A DNA stretch of 64,000 nt from Thermus filiformis (lineage in GTDB: Bacteria; Deinococcota; Deinococci; Deinococcales; Thermaceae): the NCBI RefSeq assembly GCF_000771745.2, contig NZ_JPSL02000037.1, positions 1-64,000 on the forward strand, read 5' to 3'. Of this stretch, positions 9,054 through 16,850 are shown in pieces. Positions within the stretch are counted from its first letter, which is position 1. Every line of letters starts with the position of its first letter. The notes beneath the pieces are model-generated. The model had not been told where the DNA came from and ran no database searches. It saw only the letters and a list, made by a program, of their open reading frames with translations. The translations under genes and the position numbers were made by a program.

Positions 9054-10303
9054 GCTTCCCGAAGCATATACCCCAGGGCCTCCTCGTAGGGAAGCCGGAC
9101 CTGTTCGCCGGTCCTAAGCTTCTTCAAGGTGACCTCCCGCGCCCTCAGCTCCTCCTCGCCCAAAAAGCCCGCGAAGAGGGCGTTCCTCTTCAGGGCCTCC
9201 TCGAGGCCCTTCTGGGGCTTCTTGGCGTTTAGGGCATACTCGGCCCGGACGCGGGGCCGGAACCGCTCCGCCAGGTAGAAGGCCTCGTCCACCGCCTCCT
9301 CGAGGAGGGGGATGAGGTAGAGGGTGGGGCCCTTCTCCTCGAGCTGGAAAAGGCCTTCCTCCTCCAGGGCCAGGGCCACCCGCTCTATCCCCAGGGCGAA
9401 GCCCACCCCGGGCACCCGGGGCCCGCCCAAAAGCTCGGACAGGCCGTCGTACCGCCCCCCGCCCCCCAGGGCGGACTGGGCCCCGATCCGGGGGTGGTGG
9501 ACCTCAAAGGCGGTCCGCACGTAGTAGTCCAGGCCCCGCACCAGGCCGGGGTCCAGCTCGTAGGGCACCCCCAGCCGCTCCAGGTGCCGCTCCACCCGGG
9601 CCAGGTGCGCCCGCGCCTCCTCCCCCAGGAAGTCCAGCATCGGCCTCACCTTTAGGCCCTGGAGCAGGGCCTGGTCCTTCTCGCTTTTGGAGTCCAGAAT
9701 GCGCATGGGGTTGAGCCGGAGCCGCTCCTGGGAGTCCTCGGAGAGGTCCTGGGCGTGGGGCGATAGGACCTCCCGCAGGTAGGCGTTGTACCGGGCCCGG
9801 TCCTCGGGGTCGCCCACGGAGGAGAGCTTGAGGCGGAGGTCCTTAAGCCCCAGCTCCTTCAGGATCTCCCACAGGAGAACGATGGCCTCCGCGTCCAGGA
9901 TGGGGTTTTCCGAGCCCAGGGCCTCGTAGTCCACCTGGTGGAACTGGCGGTGCCGCCCTTTCTGGGGCCTTTCCGCCCGGAACATGGGCCCCGCCATCCA
10001 GAGGCGCACCGGCTGGGGCCAGACCTTCATCCCGTGCTCGAGGTAGGCCCGCACCATGGCCGCCGTCCCCTCCGGCCTTAAGGTGAGGGAGCGCTCCCCC
10101 CGGTCCTGGAAGGTGAACATCTCCTTCCGCACGATGTCCGTGGCCGCCCCCACCCCCTTCTCAAACACCTGGGTCTCCTCAAAGATGGGGGTGACGAGCT
10201 CCAGCGCCCCCGCGGCCTCGAGGAGGCGCCGGGCCGTGTCCACGATGTGGCGGTGGAGCCTGAGCTCCCGGCCGAAGAGGTCCTTTGTGCCCTTAACCGC
10301 CAT
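9050..10303 (-). CDS. hisS: Histidyl-tRNA synthetase
   Basis: At 417 aa this class IIa synthetase charges tRNA-His. Visible are the start [11 protein letters not shown], motif 2 with [10 protein letters not shown] and [19 protein letters not shown], and the two histidine signatures [12 protein letters not shown] and [11 protein letters not shown], with an anticodon-binding domain from about 320. I set the start at ATG 10303, eight nt behind TAAAGT. The reading frame stays open 62 codons further upstream, but only by translating intergenic repeat copy B, so that extension is not protein. It heads the hisS-aspS-phzF-HAD operon. Confidence 0.95.
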   Translation of the reverse strand: MAVKGTKDLFGRELRLHRHIVDTARRLLEAAGALELVTPIFEETQVFEKGVGAATDIVRKEMFTFQDRGERSLTLRPEGTAAMVRAYLEHGMKVWPQPVRLWMAGPMFRAERPQKGRHRQFHQVDYEALGSENPILDAEAIVLLWEILKELGLKDLRLKLSSVGDPEDRARYNAYLREVLSPHAQDLSEDSQERLRLNPMRILDSKSEKDQALLQGLKVRPMLDFLGEEARAHLARVERHLERLGVPYELDPGLVRGLDYYVRTAFEVHHPRIGAQSALGGGGRYDGLSELLGGPRVPGVGFALGIERVALALEEEGLFQLEEKGPTLYLIPLLEEAVDEAFYLAERFRPRVRAEYALNAKKPQKGLEEALKRNALFAGFLGEEELRAREVTLKKLRTGEQVRLPYEEALGYMLREA

Positions 10304-10311
10304 ACTGCCCC

Positions 10312-10317
10312 ACTTTA
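10312..10317 (-). promoter_or_regulatory. hisS operon -10 box (leaderless)
   Basis: TAAAGT on the minus strand, eight nt before the hisS ATG. No convincing -35 element is visible. Confidence 0.5.
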
Positions 10318-10366
10318 CCAAAAAGTCCACCCTGCGGGGACCTGGGCTTCCCTTCGGACTACGTGA

Positions 10367-10470
10367 TACCACCCCAGCTTGGCTTGCGCCAAGCTGGGGG
10401 CCCCGGTAAAACCTTTCCCAAGCTTTTTGAAGGGACCACGTGCACGAAGGAAACTGGAGAAAAGGGTATG
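10367..10470 (+). repeat. Palindromic intergenic repeat, copy B (long form)
   Basis: It has the same architecture as copy A, but both stem arms have changed together (CAGCTTGGC with GCCAAGCTG), and the shared loop TTGC and tail GGGGGCCCCGGTA are kept. The about 65-nt downstream extension also matches copy A. It lies upstream of hisS, between hisS and a divergent small gene. Confidence 0.85.
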
Positions 10471-10520
10471 AGCTTTTTTCGGCGGCCACCTCCTTGGGCC
10501 GAACCTGCCGAGGGGTGCCC

Positions 10521-10550
10521 TTGACCCTCGAGGCTAGGCCCTGCTATCCT
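10521..10550 (+). promoter_or_regulatory. Promoter of the 104-aa secreted protein (leaderless)
   Basis: TTGACC (10521-10526), 18 nt, TATCCT (10545-10550), then eight nt to the ATG at 10559. One of the best matches to a housekeeping promoter in the window. Confidence 0.7.
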
Positions 10551-10558
10551 GCCCCTAA

Positions 10559-10873
10559 ATGAAGCGCCTGGGGCTGGCCCTCCTCCTGAGCCTGGTGGCG
10601 GTCCTCGCCTCTACGGGCATCGCGCTTCAGCACTACCTCATGGTGGTGCAGAACCCGGCCCTGAAGGGGGACCTCTGCACCGCCCAGACGAAGGAGGTGG
10701 AGCACAGCCCCCTCTGCGCGGTCCAGCTCGCCCCGGGCCAGGCCCCCCTCGAGGCCCCCGAGGCCCCCAGGCCCCTGGGCCTCCTGCCCCTTCGGGTGGG
10801 GGAGGTCCTGGGGGTGCCCCTGGAGCTGGGGGAGGCCCTCCTGGGCCGGGCCCCTCCTTTCCCCCTGGCCTAG
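10559..10873 (+). CDS. Small secreted or membrane-anchored protein, function unknown
   Basis: 104 aa with an N-terminal hydrophobic segment (about 4-24) that could be a signal peptide or anchor. The rest is short and Pro/Leu-rich, with two Cys (in LCTA and LCAV) that could form a disulfide outside the membrane. I do not recognise a family. The start is secured by the promoter spacing. Confidence 0.6.
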   Translation: MKRLGLALLLSLVAVLASTGIALQHYLMVVQNPALKGDLCTAQTKEVEHSPLCAVQLAPGQAPLEAPEAPRPLGLLPLRVGEVLGVPLELGEALLGRAPPFPLA

Positions 10874-10914
10874 AGGCGTTCGGCCTTAGGTCTTTGGGGA
10901 AAGGAGGACAAAGC

Positions 10915-11460
10915 GTGCGCGTGGGCGTGTTTACCCGGAGTCTGGACCTTTACGCCCGCCTCTACGCGGCCCTGACGCGGGCGGGCTTTCAGGTGGAGTG
11001 GAACCGGCAACTGGAGCTGACCCTGGGCGATCTGGACCACCTCTTTGCCCGGGTCTGGGTCTGGCGCACCCCTTTAGGGGTCAGGGCCTACGACCCTTTG
11101 GCCATGGCCTTCCTCACCCGGCAGGACCGGGCCTCGAGTCTGCCGGAAGGGCTTAGGGGCCGGAAGGGGCTGGGCCTCACCCCGGGGGAGAGGCGGCTCC
11201 TTCTGGCCCTGGGAAGGGGCGAGGCCTGGGGCCGGGAGGACCGGTTCTTCGCTAGGAGGCTTAAGAACAAGTTCGGCCTTCCCCTAGAGGACCTCCTCCG
11301 CCTCGCCCGGCATCAGGTGCAGGTAGCGGGGCTTGAGGACCACCCGCACCCGGCGCCCGGCGGCCAGGCGGAGCCTCTCCTGCACGTGGCGGGGGAGGAG
11401 GACCTCCAGGGAAAGGGGCCCCTCAAACCGGGCCCGGTAGGCCAGGCCCTCGGGGTGTAG
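10915..11460 (+). CDS. Unrecognised protein, possibly receiver-like fold plus C-terminal helix-turn-helix
   Basis: The start is GTG 10915 behind GGAGG at 10903-10907. Residues 1-75 look like an alternating beta/alpha domain (RVGVFTRSLDLYARLYAALTRAGFQVEW), and residues 90-125 (LTPGERRLLLALGRGEAWG and following) resemble a LuxR-type HTH helix pattern. No phosphoacceptor Asp set is evident. The last about 58 codons run antisense through the 3' end of the ABC ATPase gene and read like shadow sequence, so the functional protein probably ends near residue 123. The regulator idea is an inference. Confidence 0.5.
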   Translation: MRVGVFTRSLDLYARLYAALTRAGFQVEWNRQLELTLGDLDHLFARVWVWRTPLGVRAYDPLAMAFLTRQDRASSLPEGLRGRKGLGLTPGERRLLLALGRGEAWGREDRFFARRLKNKFGLPLEDLLRLARHQVQVAGLEDHPHPAPGGQAEPLLHVAGEEDLQGKGPLKPGPVGQALGV

Positions 11461-12303
11461 GCGGGAGAGGACCCCCTCCAGGACGTTCTCCCTGGGCGGA
11501 GGGCGGTCCTCCCGCACCACCAGCACCTCCTCGGCCCGCACCCCGAGCCAGGCCTCCTGGCCGGGCCGGGCCCAGGGGGGAAGGGCCAGGCGGAGGGGGA
11601 CCCCCCCGGCCACCACCCCGCCCTCTGCCACCCGGACGGGGAAGAGGTTCTCGTAGCCCAAAAGCCGGGCCACCCCTACGCTCCTAGGGGCGGAGAGGAC
11701 CTCCGCGGGCGGCCCCTCCTGCAGGATCCGCCCCCTTCCCATCACCAGGAGCCAGTCCGCCATCCCCGCCAGGAGGGGGTCGTGGCTCACCGCCAGGGCG
11801 GGGAGGCCCTCCTTCCGGATCAGGTCCACCAGCTCCCCCAGGACCCCGGCCTTGGTCAGGGGGTCCAGGGCGCTGGTGGGCTCGTCCAGGAGGAGGAGTT
11901 CGGGTCTGCGCGCCAGGGCCCGGGCCAGGGCCACCCGCTGCCTCTGCCCCCCGGAGAGGGCCTGGGGCCGTTTGTGGGCGTGCTCCAGAAGTCCCACCCG
12001 CTCCAGAAGGGCGAGGGCCTCGGCCTTCCGCCCCTTCCCCTTCAGGGGGAAGGCCACGTTCTCCCAGGCGGTCAGGTGGGGAAAAAGGGCCAGGTCCTGG
12101 GGCAGGTAGCCCACGGGGCGCCTTTCCGGGGGGAGGCCGGCGAAGGGGGTGCCCTCGGCGGGAAGGAGGCCCGCCAGGGCCTTGAGGAGGGTGGTCTTGC
12201 CCGCCCCGCTTCGCCCTAAGAGGACGGTGAAGCCCCGGATCTGGAAGCGGGCCTCGAGGGGGATGGGCCTCCTTATCCGGTACTGGACCTCCAGGCGCGC
12301 CAC
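11284..12303 (-). CDS. modC: Molybdate/tungstate-type ABC transporter ATP-binding protein
   Basis: 339 aa. This is the ATPase that drives import by the permease encoded just upstream. Walker A is GRSGAGKTT (31-39), the Q-loop is in YLPQDLALFPHLT, the ABC signature is LSGGQRQR and Walker B plus D-loop is LLLLDEPTSALD, followed by the SHD switch His. About 110 residues after the nucleotide-binding domain look like a TOBE-type regulatory domain. It overlaps the permease gene by 31 nt, which indicates tight coupling. Metal choice (Mo or W) cannot be read from the ATPase. Confidence 0.88.
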   Translation of the reverse strand: MARLEVQYRIRRPIPLEARFQIRGFTVLLGRSGAGKTTLLKALAGLLPAEGTPFAGLPPERRPVGYLPQDLALFPHLTAWENVAFPLKGKGRKAEALALLERVGLLEHAHKRPQALSGGQRQRVALARALARRPELLLLDEPTSALDPLTKAGVLGELVDLIRKEGLPALAVSHDPLLAGMADWLLVMGRGRILQEGPPAEVLSAPRSVGVARLLGYENLFPVRVAEGGVVAGGVPLRLALPPWARPGQEAWLGVRAEEVLVVREDRPPPRENVLEGVLSRLHPEGLAYRARFEGPLSLEVLLPRHVQERLRLAAGRRVRVVLKPRYLHLMPGEAEEVL

Positions 12304-12953
12304 CTCCTTTCCAGGATTCGGACCAGGGTGAGGAGGAGGAGGGAGAGGGAGAGGATGACCAGGGCCGCCCGTCCCGCCTCCTGGAACTCCAGGGCCTGGA
12401 CCAGGTCGTAGAGGTAGATGCTCACCATCTGGGTCTTCCCGGGGATGGACCCCCCCACCATCAGGACCACCCCGAACTCCCCCAAGGTGTGGGCGAAGGC
12501 GAGGAGGGTCCCCGAGAGGAGGCCGGGCCAGACCAGGGGGAGGATGACCCCCCGCCAGACGCGGAGCCGGGACACCCCCAGGGTCCGGGCCACCTCCAGG
12601 AGGTTTGGGTCCAGGCTCAAGAAGGCCTCCCGGTAGGCGGTGAGGGCGAAGGGGAGGCTGAAGAGGACGCTGGCGAAGACCAGGCCCTCGAGGCGGAAGG
12701 CCCAGGAGACCCCGATAAGCCGCGTCCAGAGGCCCTGGGGCCCCAGGAAGAGGAGGAGGTAGAAGCCCAAGACCGTGGGGGGGAGGACCAGGGGGAGGAG
12801 GAGGACCGCCTCGAGGAGGGCCTTCCCGGGAAAACGGCGGAAGGCCAGAACCCAGGCCAGGGGCACCCCCAGGAGGAGGAGGACAAAGGAGGCCAGGAGG
12901 GCCACCTGGAGGGAGAGGCGCAGGGCGGTCCAGAACTCGGGCTCAGGCATCAT
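12273..12953 (-). CDS. modB: Molybdate/tungstate-type ABC transporter permease
   Basis: 226 aa with about five to six transmembrane segments and the inner-membrane permease motif contacting the ATPase (EVARTLGVSRLRVWRGVILP, about 119-138). It opens with MMPEPEFWTALRLSLQVALLA, typical for ModB. Its ATG overlaps the TGA of the modA gene. It works in the cytoplasmic membrane with the binding protein and ATPase on either side of it in the operon. Confidence 0.88.
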   Translation of the reverse strand: MMPEPEFWTALRLSLQVALLASFVLLLLGVPLAWVLAFRRFPGKALLEAVLLLPLVLPPTVLGFYLLLFLGPQGLWTRLIGVSWAFRLEGLVFASVLFSLPFALTAYREAFLSLDPNLLEVARTLGVSRLRVWRGVILPLVWPGLLSGTLLAFAHTLGEFGVVLMVGGSIPGKTQMVSIYLYDLVQALEFQEAGRAALVILSLSLLLLTLVRILERRWRAWRSSTG

Positions 12954-13816
12954 TCTCCGGGCAGGAGGAAGCCGTAGCGCTTCAGGATGGCCCGCCCCTC
13001 GGGGCTACCCACGAACCGGTACAGGGCCAGGACCTCAGGGCGGGCGCGGCCTTTCAGGATCACGTAGCTCTGCTCCAGAGCCAGGTGGCTTTCCAGGGGG
13101 GCCACCCAGTAGACCCCAGGGCGGGAAAGGCTCTCATGGACCGCCAGGGGCAGGGCCAGAACCCCGGCCCCGGTGGCGGTGAGGGCGAGCTGGGCCGCGT
13201 GGGAGATGTTCTCCCCGTAGACCAGGGTGAAGGCCCGCTTCCCCGCCCGGAGGGGCGCGGCGTCCCAGTAGGCCTCCACGCCCCCGCTCAGGCGCTCCCA
13301 GGGGATCTCCTCCCAGGCGAGCTGGGTGAAGGGCTTCTTTAGCCCCGGCAGGGTCACGGGCTTCCGCTTGAGGAGGCCGTAGTGCTCCAGGAGGGTAACG
13401 GCCGCCCGGCCGTAGGGGGCGTGGACGGGGTTGGCCAGGGCCAGCCCGGTTACCCTCGGGTCCTTGAGGGCCTGGGGGCCGGGGGCCAGGCCCAGCCTCC
13501 GGTCCAGCCAGACCACCATCCGCCCCCGGGCGTAGGGCCGGGTGGTCCCGGGCTCGGCCAGGCCCTTCTCCTCCAGGAGCCTGGGGTAGAGGCTTTCCGC
13601 CGAGAAGTAGAGGTCGGCCTCGAGGCCCTGGGTGAGCTGGGTGTAGAACTTCCCCGAGGAGCCGAAGGAAAGCTGGACCTTCACACCCGGACTTTTGGCC
13701 TCAAAGGCCCGGGCCAGCTCGGTAAGGGCGTACTGCAAATCCGCGGCCGCCACCACCCGGACGTTCTGTCCAAGGGCCGAGGCCAGAAGGAAGACCGCCA
13801 GCAGGGCTTTACGCAA
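12950..13816 (-). CDS. modA: Molybdate/tungstate-type periplasmic binding protein
   Basis: 288 aa. It has a signal peptide (RKALLAVFLLASALGQ) followed by NVRVVAAADLQYALTELARAFE, the start of the ModA/WtpA fold in which AAA(D/S) residues contact the oxyanion. Later motifs FGSSGKFYTQLTQGLEADLYFSA and the C-terminal RAILKRYGF agree. I chose the TTG at 13816 because AAAGGAGGT lies five nt before it and because the frame upstream of it reads through a structured leader of no protein character. First gene of the modABC operon. Confidence 0.85.
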   Translation of the reverse strand: MRKALLAVFLLASALGQNVRVVAAADLQYALTELARAFEAKSPGVKVQLSFGSSGKFYTQLTQGLEADLYFSAESLYPRLLEEKGLAEPGTTRPYARGRMVVWLDRRLGLAPGPQALKDPRVTGLALANPVHAPYGRAAVTLLEHYGLLKRKPVTLPGLKKPFTQLAWEEIPWERLSGGVEAYWDAAPLRAGKRAFTLVYGENISHAAQLALTATGAGVLALPLAVHESLSRPGVYWVAPLESHLALEQSYVILKGRARPEVLALYRFVGSPEGRAILKRYGFLLPGE

Positions 13817-13822
13817 GGCCAC

Positions 13823-13934
13823 CTCCTTTGCGACTCCGGCAGGCGGCGGGGTCGCCCCCGCCACCCCGGGGCCCTTCGGGCCCGGCCCGGCAGGCCCAGG
13901 GGGTCTGTCCGGGCTCGGAGGCGGGTCCATCCTA
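13823..13934 (-). promoter_or_regulatory. Structured 5' leader of modABC, candidate Moco/Wco riboswitch
   Basis: TAGGAT (13929-13934, minus) puts the mRNA start near 13922, leaving a leader of about 105 nt. The leader can form a closing stem CTCCG/CGGAG (13916-13920 with 13834-13838). Inside it are a hairpin GGGCCC-GAA-GGGCCC (13869-13883) and a 7-bp hairpin GGCGGGG/CCCCGCC capped by the GNRA loop GCGA (13845-13862). The AAAGGAGG ribosome site follows directly. The closed multibranch layout with a GNRA loop upstream of Mo/W import genes suggests a molybdenum- or tungsten-cofactor riboswitch, but I cannot verify the consensus. Confidence 0.35.
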
Positions 13935-13961
13935 CCGGGGGGGGAGGGGGGGAGTAAAGGG

Positions 13962-14000
13962 GAAGTGGTGAAGCGGTGAAGCGATGAAGCGGTGAAGCGG
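13962..14000 (+). repeat. 8-bp minisatellite GAAGCGGT
   Basis: About five tandem units (GAAGTGGT, GAAGCGGT, GAAGCGAT, GAAGCGGT, GAAGCGG) in the gap upstream of modABC and downstream of the UDG gene. The same unit recurs at 33120, 58119 and 62400. Confidence 0.85.
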
Positions 14001-14051
14001 CCCTCGAGGTTACCGTTCCGGTGCGCGGGGACGTGGGCCGCCGGGGTGGGG

Positions 14052-14669
14052 TTAGAAAAGGGGTTCCTGGTTCACCGCCCGCACCCCCCGCTTCTCCTTG
14101 GGGGGGAGGCTTTCCAGGACACGCTTCACCTCCTGGATGTCCAGCCAGGTGAGGTGCTTGGGGCTTCCCGGGGCGCGGCTTGGGTTCCTGAGGAGGTAGG
14201 CGGGGTGGAACATGGGAAAGACCCGGATCCCGTGCCACTCGTACCAGTTCCCCCGCGCCTTGGTGATGGGGACCTTCTCCCCTAAGAAGAACTCCGCCGC
14301 CACCGCCCCCAAGGGGACGATGACCTGGGGGGAGACCAGCTCGATCTCCCGGACCAGCCAGCGGCCCGTGCAGGCCTTGGCCTCGTCGGGCAGGGGGGTG
14401 CGGTTGTTGGGTGGGCGGCACTTGACGATGTTGGTGATGTAGACCTCGCCCCGGGGGATGCCCGCCGCCTCGAGGATCTTGTCCAGAAGCTGCCCCGCCT
14501 TGCCCACGAAGGGCCGGCCCTGCCGGTCCTCCTCTTCCCCCGGGCCCTCCCCCACGAACATGAGCCGGGCGTCCGGGTTCCCCTCGCCGAAGACCACCTG
14601 CGTCCGGCCCTCGGCCAGCCGGCAGGCGGCGCAGCTTTGGGCCTGGGCTTTGAGGAGCTCGAGGTTCAT
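14052..14669 (-). CDS. udgA: Family 4 uracil-DNA glycosylase (Fe-S)
   Basis: 205 aa, the length of the thermophile family 4 enzymes. It removes uracil from DNA, the first step of base excision repair after cytosine deamination. The four [4Fe-4S] cysteines are visible at C13, C16, C84 and C100. The active-site loop is GEGPGEEEDRQGRPFVG (about 40-56), and the HPAYLLRN motif carries H155. It overlaps the upstream hypothetical gene by ATGA and is probably co-transcribed with it. Confidence 0.95.
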   Translation of the reverse strand: MNLELLKAQAQSCAACRLAEGRTQVVFGEGNPDARLMFVGEGPGEEEDRQGRPFVGKAGQLLDKILEAAGIPRGEVYITNIVKCRPPNNRTPLPDEAKACTGRWLVREIELVSPQVIVPLGAVAAEFFLGEKVPITKARGNWYEWHGIRVFPMFHPAYLLRNPSRAPGSPKHLTWLDIQEVKRVLESLPPKEKRGVRAVNQEPLF

Positions 14670-15034
14670 TCCACGGGCTTCCTGGCCTTGCGGGCCTCCC
14701 GGCGGAGCTTGGGGTCCAGGCCGATCATGAGGAAGAAGTTCTCCAGGGCGTTCTCCTGCCCCTTGATCTCCGGGTAGGCGTCCTCCGGGGTTCCCGTGAC
14801 GAAGGGCAGGGAGCGGTAGAGCTCCAGGGCGTACTGGACCACGGCCTCCGGGCCCTCCTTTTCCGCCACCTCGGCCAGCTTGGCGTAGACCTCCCGCCGG
14901 GCCTCGGCGTGGCGGCGGAAGACCTCGGGGTTCGGGGTCTCCGGCGCGCGGAGGACGTCCTGCTTGGCGATGCGGCGGTAGTGCTTGAGCCCCCTCACGA
15001 TCTCCTCGGTGGTGAGCGTGATCCTGAACTCCAT
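14666..15034 (-). CDS. Conserved-looking hypothetical protein coupled to UDG
   Basis: 122 aa, mostly helical and charged (MEFRITLTTEEIVRGLKHYRRIAKQD), with no membrane segment and no motif I recognise. Its stop overlaps the UDG start. I place the start at ATG 15034 behind GGAAAGGAG. However, a TATAAT box at 15075-15080 lies seven nt before an in-frame ATG at 15067, so a leaderless form 11 residues longer is equally possible. Function unknown. Confidence 0.7.
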   Translation of the reverse strand: MEFRITLTTEEIVRGLKHYRRIAKQDVLRAPETPNPEVFRRHAEARREVYAKLAEVAEKEGPEAVVQYALELYRSLPFVTGTPEDAYPEIKGQENALENFFLMIGLDPKLRREARKARKPVE

Positions 15035-15074
15035 GCCCTCTCCTTTCCGGCCCAAGGGCCCCTCCATGCCCAAG

Positions 15075-15082
15075 ATTATACT
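15075..15082. promoter_or_regulatory. Overlapping divergent -10 boxes sharing one TATA core
   Basis: ATTATACT contains TATAAT for the minus strand (15075-15080) and TATACT for the plus strand (15077-15082). Each is followed by exactly seven nt and an ATG (15067 leftward, 15090 rightward). Two leaderless transcripts would start from one shared core. Confidence 0.6.
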
Positions 15083-15089
15083 TGGAGGG

Positions 15090-16121
15090 ATGGAGACGCT
15101 AGGACCGTATTGGCTCCGCCGCATTCTCTTCCAGTCCGATTCCCTCGCCCTGTACGAGGCCCAGGACACCCGGACGGGCCTCGCCGTGCTTTTCCTTCAG
15201 AACGCCCAGGGCACCCCCCTCGAGGCTGAGGGGGTGGCCCCCCTCCTGGAACGCTTGCCCGAGGGCTGGGTCCTGGAGTGGCCCCGGGGGGCGGTCCCCC
15301 TTTCCTCCTACCTGGGGGTGGCCGACCCCGACCGGATCCTGGCCTGGGGGGAGGAGATGGCCCGCTTACTGGCCCTCTTCCAAAAGCGGGGCGTGGCGTA
15401 CGCCCCCAGGCCGGAGCTGACCCTGGTCAAGGGGCGGAGGGTCTGGTTCGTGGGGGTGGGGGCCGAGGGGCTGGAAGGGGACGCCTTAGAGGCGCTAAAG
15501 GCCCTCCTCCTGGCCCTGGCCGGCTCCCGGGAGGCGGTGCTCCGGGAGGTGGAGGCCTTCTGGGAGAGGCTCGGTTCCTCCCCGGAGGCCCTGGAGGAGC
15601 CCCCGCCCGCCGAGGGTGCCGAGAAGCCCGAAAAGCCCCCGGAGAAGCCCCGGGTGGAGGTGGTGGAGGTGGTGGAAGCAAAGGGGGAGTCCTCGCCTCC
15701 ACCCGAGCCCGAGGCCGCCCTTCCCCCCAGCCGGCCCCGGGTCATCCGGATAGAGGAGCGGGACGAGCCCCCATTTGAGCCCATCTCCCCCCCGCCACCC
15801 CGGCGGAGGCGCTGGCTTTTGGGGGTCCTTTTGGCCCTCCTCGTTTTTGGGGGTTTCCTCCTCCTGCGCCCTCGCGAGAAGGCCGAGGGGCCTTACAGCG
15901 TGGAGTTCCGCCTCGAGCCGGAGGGGACGGCGGAGCTCTTCCTCCTGGAGGCCCCGCCCGGCTCCGGGATGCAGAAGGGGGCCCTTTTGGGCCGGGCCCC
16001 GGGCCGGGTGGAGTTTGACCGCAAGGGGGTCTACCGCATCCGCATCCGGGTCCCGGGCCGGGACCCGGTGGACTACCTCCTGGAGGTCCCCTCGCCTCCG
16101 GTGACCATCAAGGTGAAATAG
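15090..16121 (+). CDS. Membrane-anchored pseudokinase-like protein with extracytoplasmic domain
   Basis: 343 aa. Residues 1-165 line up with the Ser/Thr kinase fold: METLGPYWLRRIL...LYEAQDTRTGLAVLFL mirrors the usual LGxYxIxxxLG...VYxAxDxxTGxxVAxKxL. GVAYAPRPELTLVKG then stands where GVVHRDLKPENVLL would be. The glycine loop, the Lys, the HRD Asp and the DFG are all missing, so it should be catalytically dead. A Pro/Glu-rich linker (about 169-238), RRRR and one transmembrane helix (242-259) follow, then a beta-rich C-terminus that could be PEGA-like. The start is set by TATACT seven nt upstream. The kinase relation is my inference from motif order. Confidence 0.6.
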   Translation: METLGPYWLRRILFQSDSLALYEAQDTRTGLAVLFLQNAQGTPLEAEGVAPLLERLPEGWVLEWPRGAVPLSSYLGVADPDRILAWGEEMARLLALFQKRGVAYAPRPELTLVKGRRVWFVGVGAEGLEGDALEALKALLLALAGSREAVLREVEAFWERLGSSPEALEEPPPAEGAEKPEKPPEKPRVEVVEVVEAKGESSPPPEPEAALPPSRPRVIRIEERDEPPFEPISPPPPRRRRWLLGVLLALLVFGGFLLLRPREKAEGPYSVEFRLEPEGTAELFLLEAPPGSGMQKGALLGRAPGRVEFDRKGVYRIRIRVPGRDPVDYLLEVPSPPVTIKVK

Positions 16122-16125
16122 AACC

Positions 16126-16710
16126 ATGAGCCCGGGCGTGTACACCTACCGGCTGAGCTACGGGGGAAGCCCTGCGGGGGAGGAGACCCTGGAGGTTTTG
16201 GAGAAGGGGGAGGGGCTTCGCATCCTCCTCACGGCGGACGTCTGGCTTCCCCTGCCCAGGACCCGCCAGCGCTGGCAGTCCGACCTGGACGAGCGGGGCC
16301 TCCCCCTCTTCTTCGCGGAGCGGGTGGAGGGGCGGGAGCAGCGGGTCTTCCGGGTGGAGTTCCTGAGGGAGGAGGGCCAGGTGGTGGTGAGCCAAGGCGG
16401 GGAGAGCCTGGGCCTGCCCTACGTGGTGGACTACCACGACCCCCTCTCCCTCCTCCACGCCCTGAGCGAGATGGACCTGGAGGTGGGGCAGGTGCTCCGC
16501 TTCCACCTGGTGGGGGGGCGGGCCTACGCGGAGCGGCTCCCCGACCAGGAGGGCCTGCGGGTCTTCCGCCTCAGGCCTGGCCTCTCCTACGTCTACTTCC
16601 GGGGCAACCTCCCGGTGCGCTTCCTCCAGCAGGTGGGGGAGCACGTCTTTGAGGCCCAGCTGGAGAAGGCGGAGAAGCCCGTCCAGAAGCGGCGGCGGCG
16701 CTGGGTCTAG
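16126..16710 (+). CDS. DUF3108-like beta-rich protein, function unknown
   Basis: 194 aa. The opening [20 protein letters not shown], followed by alternating strands and a lysine/arginine-rich tail (KRRRRW), resembles DUF3108-type proteins, which are thought to act at the envelope. No signal peptide is visible in this copy. The ATG lies four nt behind the stop of the pseudokinase-like gene, so both are probably made together. Function not known. Confidence 0.55.
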   Translation: MSPGVYTYRLSYGGSPAGEETLEVLEKGEGLRILLTADVWLPLPRTRQRWQSDLDERGLPLFFAERVEGREQRVFRVEFLREEGQVVVSQGGESLGLPYVVDYHDPLSLLHALSEMDLEVGQVLRFHLVGGRAYAERLPDQEGLRVFRLRPGLSYVYFRGNLPVRFLQQVGEHVFEAQLEKAEKPVQKRRRRWV

Positions 16711-16752
16711 TACCACCCCATCCTGGCTGGCGCCAAGCTGGGGGCCCCGGCA
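16711..16752 (+). repeat. Palindromic intergenic repeat, copy C (chimeric arms)
   Basis: TACCACCCC, left arm CATCCTGGC of the copy A type, but right arm GCCAAGCTG of the copy B type, then GGGGGCCCCGG. The mismatched arms suggest recombination between two family members. Directly downstream of the DUF3108-like gene. Confidence 0.8.
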
Positions 16753-16838
16753 GATCACCCTGTTCAGCTTGCGCTGGGACGGGGGTTCCGGTGGACTGCT
16801 CCCTTCCAGAGCTTTCCGGCTGGGGAAGGGCGGGGGTG

Positions 16839-16844
16839 TATACT
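16839..16844 (+). promoter_or_regulatory. hisD leaderless -10 box
   Basis: TATACT followed by six nt (CGGGGC) and the hisD ATG at 16851. This decides the start; the frame is open 20 codons further upstream. Confidence 0.65.
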
Positions 16845-16850
16845 CGGGGC

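Noticed and set aside
10304-10489. 62-codon N-terminal extension of hisS
   Set aside because: It would translate intergenic repeat copy B ([13 protein letters not shown], the same peptide that appears at other repeat copies), and a good -10 box lies eight nt before ATG 10303.
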